From positions 1 to 36,436 of the forward strand of contig PUMJ01000281.1 in NCBI GenBank assembly GCA_003551305.1: DNA of 36,436 nucleotides, read 5' to 3'. Position numbers and translations under genes: made by a program. The notes under the pieces are model-generated. The model saw only the letters and a list, made by a program, of their open reading frames with translations, was not told where the DNA came from and did no database searches. The stretch's first letter is position 1; every line of letters begins with the position of its first letter. Source of the DNA: Candidatus Brocadiaceae bacterium. GTDB lineage: Bacteria > Planctomycetota > Brocadiia > SM23-32. Shown here in pieces: positions 32,651 to 36,436 of this stretch.

Positions 32651-33751
32651 TCACGATGCCACACCGTCGACGGTGTCAAAAGCCCTGTCGAGGCAATTCT
32701 TCATGCGGGCAGCCGGCTGGAGCTGCCGACGGTAGTAATCATGCACATTCCGCCGCAATCGGTCGCGAAGCGCAGCGCCCTCCAGCAGGCGACTGCAACG
32801 CTCCACACATTCGTCCGCTGTACGGTAGGCGAGGTAGTGCGCACCATCCTCCAACTTCTGGGGCAATTCTATGCTCACGGGCTTCGCCACCATACACTTT
32901 GACCCGGCGATATACTCTCCCATGGAAAACCCCTCCGAACGGGCCCGCCCGGGCCCCACGATGCCAATAAGGGCACGCCGGCAGAGCCGAATATAATCGG
33001 GCTTGCGCGTGGGAGCGTTGGTCAGATCGTCAGGGTAATGCTCCCGGGCATAGTCCGTGGGGATGAGACCCCCAACAAACCGCCGGCCGAAGGCATGTCG
33101 CAGAGTCCGCACCAGTTGAACTCGGCCCGCGTTGATCTCCTCGGCACTGTCTGGAAGCAGCTCCCCCGGACGCCAGACGCGAGTCTGCAACAGGATCACG
33201 GGCCTGAGGGAAACCGACGGGGACTGCTCAAAACGAGTGAAGTGTGGAGTATGCAGGTAAATCCACCAGGCATGCATGTACTCGCCTTTGCTCGACATAA
33301 ACTGCGCGGGGTCACTGAGGAACTGACGGACATACTCCCGCCCCAGGCAACCGCACAGACGCCAGAAGCTGCCGGGGGTCCGGCATGCGTAGTTCAACCC
33401 GAAAGGCAACACCTGCCGAGACGTACCGACCGGGGCATACTCCTCAGGACGATGGAACGTGCGTTTGAAGTACACATCCGAGTCTCTGATGACAGAGACA
33501 TCGAATTCGTCGTGCCGGTCGTGAAGATCTATAGCGATGCTCTTGCAGATCCCTTCACCCGTCCGCCAGACGTCCATTAGAACGGTAAGCGGGCCGGGGA
33601 CGGGCGCCTTATCTTGCGCGCGTACCGGCGCGACCCATCGGAGCGCCACCTCTCCTTGCCGGCAAAGCTCGTCAAGGCCGGAGAAGATGTGCGAAGCATG
33701 GTACACGTTTTGTCGCGGGCCTAGGTAGACCTTTACCTGATAGGTGGCCAC
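32651..33751 (-). CDS. Uncharacterised protein, CgeB/GT1-like C-terminus
   Basis: 366 aa. I do not recognise the family with certainty. The C-terminal part (SEGFSMGEYIAGSKCMVAKP, IELPQKLEDGAHYLAYRTAD, ECVERCSRLLEG) resembles the end of CgeB-like glycosyltransferases, where a Glu in the 'EY-AGSK' helix faces the nucleotide. The N-terminal part (TYQVKVYLGPRQNVYHASHI, VSVIRDSDVYFKRTF) is novel to me. The GTG at 33751 has GGAGG 7 nt upstream and replaces the ORF-track start at 33853, which would overlap the deacetylase stop. No signal peptide or membrane segment is seen. Position in the operon between the deacetylase and a glycosyltransferase supports a role in glycan assembly. Confidence 0.7.
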   Translation of the reverse strand: MATYQVKVYLGPRQNVYHASHIFSGLDELCRQGEVALRWVAPVRAQDKAPVPGPLTVLMDVWRTGEGICKSIAIDLHDRHDEFDVSVIRDSDVYFKRTFHRPEEYAPVGTSRQVLPFGLNYACRTPGSFWRLCGCLGREYVRQFLSDPAQFMSSKGEYMHAWWIYLHTPHFTRFEQSPSVSLRPVILLQTRVWRPGELLPDSAEEINAGRVQLVRTLRHAFGRRFVGGLIPTDYAREHYPDDLTNAPTRKPDYIRLCRRALIGIVGPGRARSEGFSMGEYIAGSKCMVAKPVSIELPQKLEDGAHYLAYRTADECVERCSRLLEGAALRDRLRRNVHDYYRRQLQPAARMKNCLDRAFDTVDGVAS

Positions 33752-33790
33752 ATCCGAACCTCCGCGTTGTGATTCGATCGCCGGGCCGGC

Positions 33791-33812
33791 CCCAACACCT
33801 TCCGGTGCCGGG
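33791..33812 (-). other. Intercistronic hairpin 2
   Basis: As minus-strand RNA, CCCGGCACC-GGAA-GGUGUUGGG forms nine pairs (two G-U) closed by a GNRA-type loop. It lies between the deacetylase and the CgeB-like gene. Confidence 0.35.
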
Positions 33813-33819
33813 TCACGCG

Positions 33820-33841
33820 CCAGGGCTGGAAGCAGCCCTGG
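33820..33841 (-). other. Intercistronic hairpin 1, directly after the deacetylase stop
   Basis: CCAGGGCTG-CTTC-CAGCCCTGG on the minus strand, a perfect 9-bp stem with a 4-nt loop starting 1 nt past the stop codon. No T-run follows, so it is more likely an mRNA end protector or processing stem than a terminator. Confidence 0.45.
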
Positions 33842-33842
33842 A

Positions 33843-34862
33843 TCACCACGCAAACAATCCCGGCAAAGTCATCATGGCGTGGAAGTAGTCAAGGGACTGC
33901 CATGCCTTCACCGGCTGGCGCGGCACGGCGAAACGTGCGTCCGGGCTCGCGCGCTTAAGCAACGGCTTGCCGCCGTAGCAAAGACCCAAACTGTAACCCG
34001 CTGCCCGCGCTCGACGTACCACATGCGCGTCCGTGGCGCCCCCGGGGTAAGAGATCGTCTCCACGTTCACTCCCAGTCGCTCTCGTATCAGCCGACGGGA
34101 CTCCCTCAGTTCAAGCTCAAGCTCATTCTCGCTCAGACCCGTTAGCGGGCGGTGCCGCATGCCGTGGGCTCCCACCTCGTGGCCCTCATCAATCCACTGC
34201 CGTAGCATATTCCAGGTCACAATGTTGTGCTCGGCCAACTCGCTCTGTGCGACGCCGACGCCGGTGGCGCCCTCCACTTCAGCCTTCAGGCGGCCCAGAT
34301 CGAGGTCGCGAGCGCGTCCGATCGCACCAATCATGCCCCGGACCGCTGCCTCGCAGGCACCATCGCCCGTCATAGGGAAACGGCATCTCTCGGGGTAGCC
34401 AACGCGCACTTCCTCTCGCTCCGTGTGGTGGAAGCAGTGGGCCACCCAATCCCACCATGGCACGTCCCTCTCCTCCACATAGTAAGGCGCCACGAACAGT
34501 GTAGCCTTCACGCCATGGCGCCGCAGTACAGGCAATGCGCATGTTACGACATCGGCATAGCCGTCGTCGAAGGTCACCAAGGCGGGCCGGGCCGGCCATG
34601 CCTGCTCCTGTGCCAGCATCCTGCCAGCTTCGGAGGCGGTCAGAGACACAAACGACGATCCCACCAGTTCCATCTGGGCGTCGAACTTGCTGCGGTCCGT
34701 GTCCAGCACCCCGCAGTGGAGTGAGAAGCGCCGGACCGCCTCGCTGTCCACACGGTGGAACGCGGGGGCAACCAGCACCCGGCTCTGGCCACGCGCCTTC
34801 ATCAGGTTCAGAATTCCGGCCTGGCCCATCGCCCGTGCCAGCAGGTCCTTCTTGCCCACCAT
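33843..34862 (-). CDS. Polysaccharide deacetylase (NodB/CE4 family)
   Basis: 339 aa metal-dependent deacetylase of N-acetylated sugars in polysaccharide or peptidoglycan. The NodB motifs are clear: TFDDGYADV (catalytic and metal Asp), EVGAHGMRHRPLTGL (HxxxH metal ligands) and ISYPGGATDAHVV (the RxxP-type motif, here SYPGG). No signal peptide is visible at MVGKKDLLARAMGQ, so it may act in the cytoplasm, as deacetylases of exosortase-type EPS loci are thought to do. GGGAGGGAG lies 8 nt before the ATG. The start overlaps the end of the EEP gene by 55 nt. Two hairpins follow its stop. Confidence 0.91.
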   Translation of the reverse strand: MVGKKDLLARAMGQAGILNLMKARGQSRVLVAPAFHRVDSEAVRRFSLHCGVLDTDRSKFDAQMELVGSSFVSLTASEAGRMLAQEQAWPARPALVTFDDGYADVVTCALPVLRRHGVKATLFVAPYYVEERDVPWWDWVAHCFHHTEREEVRVGYPERCRFPMTGDGACEAAVRGMIGAIGRARDLDLGRLKAEVEGATGVGVAQSELAEHNIVTWNMLRQWIDEGHEVGAHGMRHRPLTGLSENELELELRESRRLIRERLGVNVETISYPGGATDAHVVRRARAAGYSLGLCYGGKPLLKRASPDARFAVPRQPVKAWQSLDYFHAMMTLPGLFAW

Positions 34863-36148
34863 TCTATCGTCTCCCTCCCGAAATCGCGGCCGACGGGCCC
34901 GGTGCAGAGCGGCGGGCCGTCCGGCCCCCGCACCGGAGCCGGCCCCAGGGCGCCGGCCACTCGGTGCGGGCGGCTCTGCGCCGCCCGCACCGGCACGGTC
35001 ACCTCGGCCAGCACCATGTTGTGGTCGGAGAAGCGTGTCGGCACCGCCGTCGCGTAGTGGACCTGCGCCTCGTCCTGCACGTAGATGTGGTCAATCCGCA
35101 GCACCGGCAGCCACGAGGGCACCGTGCGGCCCCAGCCGCGCCCGGCGACGCAGAAGGCGTTCTTGAGCCTCTCGCTCGCCCGCCGCAGGGGCGGGTAACG
35201 CGCCGGCAGGTTGAAGTCGCCCGCCAGGATGAGCGCATCCGCGCCGTACTTCTCCAGCGTCCCCCGCAGGCCGTCCAGCCGCCGCTGCGTGTCCTCCAGC
35301 GCCTCCAGGATGTACCTCGGGCTCGGGCGCCGCACCAGGTTCGGCCGCAGGATGTCCCGGTAGAGGTGCACGTTCACACAGACGACCCACCGACCCGGGG
35401 CCACCTCCACCCGCCACACGGTCCCCCGCCAGTGCTCCAGCGGGCCGACCGGGAGCCGCTCGACCGGGAACCGGCTCAGCAGTTTCCGCCCGCCGCCATG
35501 GACCTCGTAGTCCTCGAACAGGCCCGACTCTTCGATCATCCGCCGCATCTTCGAGGCGCTCTGCTGCAGGAAGATCAGGTCCGCATCCAGCGCCGCCAGT
35601 TCGGCGATGCCTTCCTCTTCCATCCAGGTCGCACTGCGCACGTTCCAGGAGACCACGCGCAGCGGGACCTCCGCCGTCCCGCCGGCCGCGCCCCGGGCCG
35701 GACCGTGGAACTCCGCGCGCGCCGCCTCGAACTCCTCCCTTGCGCGCCGCGGGGCGGGCCGCAGCAGGTGCCCCGCCTCCTCGGTCACGCCGAAGGCCGC
35801 CAGCCACACGGCCCAGCCGGCCAGAAGCCACCGCCCCCGCACGCCCAGCGCGCCCGGCGCCATGGCCGCCGCCAGCATCAGCAGCGGCACAAACGGCGGC
35901 ACCGCCGCCGTGTAGAACAGGCCGGGCACCGTCACCGGCCACCGGTACAGAACGGCACACGCAACCGCGCCCAGGCACCCGAGCGCGAACAGCGCCGCCG
36001 ACGCGAGGTGGTACCACCGCCGCCCGCGCAACACGCCCAGAGCGAACGCGGTCCGCTCCATCGGCTCGCTCGCCTCCACTTCCTCCACCTGTATCGTCTC
36101 TTTCATCGCTGAGTCATGCGGACGGCCTTCGCGCCACCCTCTCCTCAT
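34808..36148 (-). CDS. Membrane-anchored endonuclease/exonuclease/phosphatase (EEP) family protein, key Glu replaced
   Basis: 446 aa. Residues about 46-122 contain three hydrophobic membrane segments, followed by a soluble EEP domain. EEP motifs are VVSWNVRSA (Asn), DADLIFLQQSASK, VNVHLYRD, LILAGDFNLP, RIDHIYV and RFSDHNMVLAEV (Asp/His). The metal-binding Glu of the usual LQE motif is Gln here (Q196), so activity is doubtful. About 50 residues beyond the fold overlap the deacetylase start by 55 nt. The ATG at 36148 overlaps the previous stop (ATGA). An ATG at 36106 is an alternative and neither has a good Shine-Dalgarno. EEP proteins cleave phosphodiesters in nucleic acids or lipids; the role in this cluster is unknown. 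Confidence 0.83.
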   Translation of the reverse strand: MRRGWREGRPHDSAMKETIQVEEVEASEPMERTAFALGVLRGRRWYHLASAALFALGCLGAVACAVLYRWPVTVPGLFYTAAVPPFVPLLMLAAAMAPGALGVRGRWLLAGWAVWLAAFGVTEEAGHLLRPAPRRAREEFEAARAEFHGPARGAAGGTAEVPLRVVSWNVRSATWMEEEGIAELAALDADLIFLQQSASKMRRMIEESGLFEDYEVHGGGRKLLSRFPVERLPVGPLEHWRGTVWRVEVAPGRWVVCVNVHLYRDILRPNLVRRPSPRYILEALEDTQRRLDGLRGTLEKYGADALILAGDFNLPARYPPLRRASERLKNAFCVAGRGWGRTVPSWLPVLRIDHIYVQDEAQVHYATAVPTRFSDHNMVLAEVTVPVRAAQSRPHRVAGALGPAPVRGPDGPPLCTGPVGRDFGRETIEWWARRTCWHGRWARPEF

Positions 36149-36436
36149 TCCTGCGCATGAAGAACCCGCTCACGGATTCCCCTCCTCAAGGGCCGCCTGT
36201 CGCTGAGCACGGATTCGTACAGTTTCTCGTAGCGACGAACCATCGTTTCCACGGAGAACTCCTTCAGCGCGCGCCGGCGGGCTTTCTCGGCCAGTTCACG
36301 GCGCAGGGACGGGTCGCGCCCCAGGCGCACTATCGCCCGCGCCATCGCTTCCGGCTCGCCCGGGGGCACCAGCACTCCCGCCCTTCCCTCGTCGAGCGCG
36401 TAGTGCAGACCGGAAACGTCCGTGGCCACCACCGGC
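36145..36436 (-). CDS. Glycosyltransferase family 4, C-terminal part only
   Basis: The last 96 codons of a GT-B enzyme whose start lies beyond the right edge. PVVATDVSGLHYALDEGRAG then VLVPPGEPEAMARAIVRLG is the common end of the donor domain, followed by the terminal helix FSVETMVRRYEKLYESVL. Its stop overlaps the ATG of the EEP gene (ATGA), so the two are translationally coupled. The true start is not visible; the Met in the ORF track is internal. Confidence 0.85.
   Translation of the reverse strand, partial: PVVATDVSGLHYALDEGRAGVLVPPGEPEAMARAIVRLGRDPSLRRELAEKARRRALKEFSVETMVRRYEKLYESVLSDRRPLRRGIRERVLHAQE

Overview
The window is a GC-rich bacterial chromosome segment. It holds 25 full-length protein genes, one glycosyltransferase gene cut by the right edge, a doubtful gene start at the left edge, two gene remnants and one repeat-rich island. 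I saw no tRNA, rRNA or CRISPR array. The gene content suggests a Planctomycetota-like organism or a relative. The pointers are a signal peptidase I with zinc ribbons and a large inserted domain, a Cys-type sulfatase beside a deoxy-sugar catabolic cluster, a FeeM-like acyltransferase, and interspersed repeats that I recall from such genomes. The taxonomic call is inference.

Left part (1-7.7 kb, housekeeping): lepA-lepB on the minus strand. Divergent from them is nadE, overlapped by a Nudix/winged-helix gene that resembles the NAD regulator NrtR. The pair hisC-hisB converges on these. The NadE glutaminase domain has lost all recognisable catalytic residues.

Middle part (7.9-19.2 kb, carbohydrate use): a sulfatase and an SGNH esterase are followed by rhamnulokinase, a D-2-hydroxyacid dehydrogenase, a FucI/AraA-like isomerase-fold protein and a xylulokinase-like FGGY kinase. 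Then come KDG kinase and KDPG aldolase (minus strand) and, divergent from them, a long transaldolase-family protein. Together these suggest use of a sulfated or acetylated, deoxy-sugar or uronate-containing glycan, ending in Entner-Doudoroff-type cleavage. The exact sugar cannot be fixed from sequence.

Regulatory part (19.3-26.4 kb): a FeeM-like N-acyltransferase has a near-consensus sigma-70 promoter. Divergent from it is a degenerate NtrC-type regulator, preceded by a good -24/-12 (sigma-54) promoter and an upstream inverted repeat placed like an enhancer site. A PilZ protein follows. An intact soluble histidine kinase and NtrC-type response regulator are encoded on the other strand. The intact pair may activate the sigma-54 promoter (inference).

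Right part (26.2-36.4 kb, surface polysaccharide): glycosyltransferases, a methyltransferase, a polysaccharide deacetylase, a membrane-anchored EEP-family protein and a CgeB-like protein, all on the minus strand. The FeeM-like enzyme, the PrsK/PrsR-like kinase and regulator, the glycosyltransferases and the deacetylase recall exosortase/PEP-CTERM exopolysaccharide loci, but no exosortase lies in the window. The cluster is scarred. A composite pseudogene joins an epimerase start to an oxidoreductase tail, and a glycosyltransferase 3' fragment abuts a roughly 1.15 kb repeat-bounded island. That island carries a small Lys/Arg-rich gene of the 'STGPKT' type, two copies of a 108-bp repeat, a REP-like GC hairpin and an AT-rich palindrome. 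It is the best candidate here for an undescribed element.
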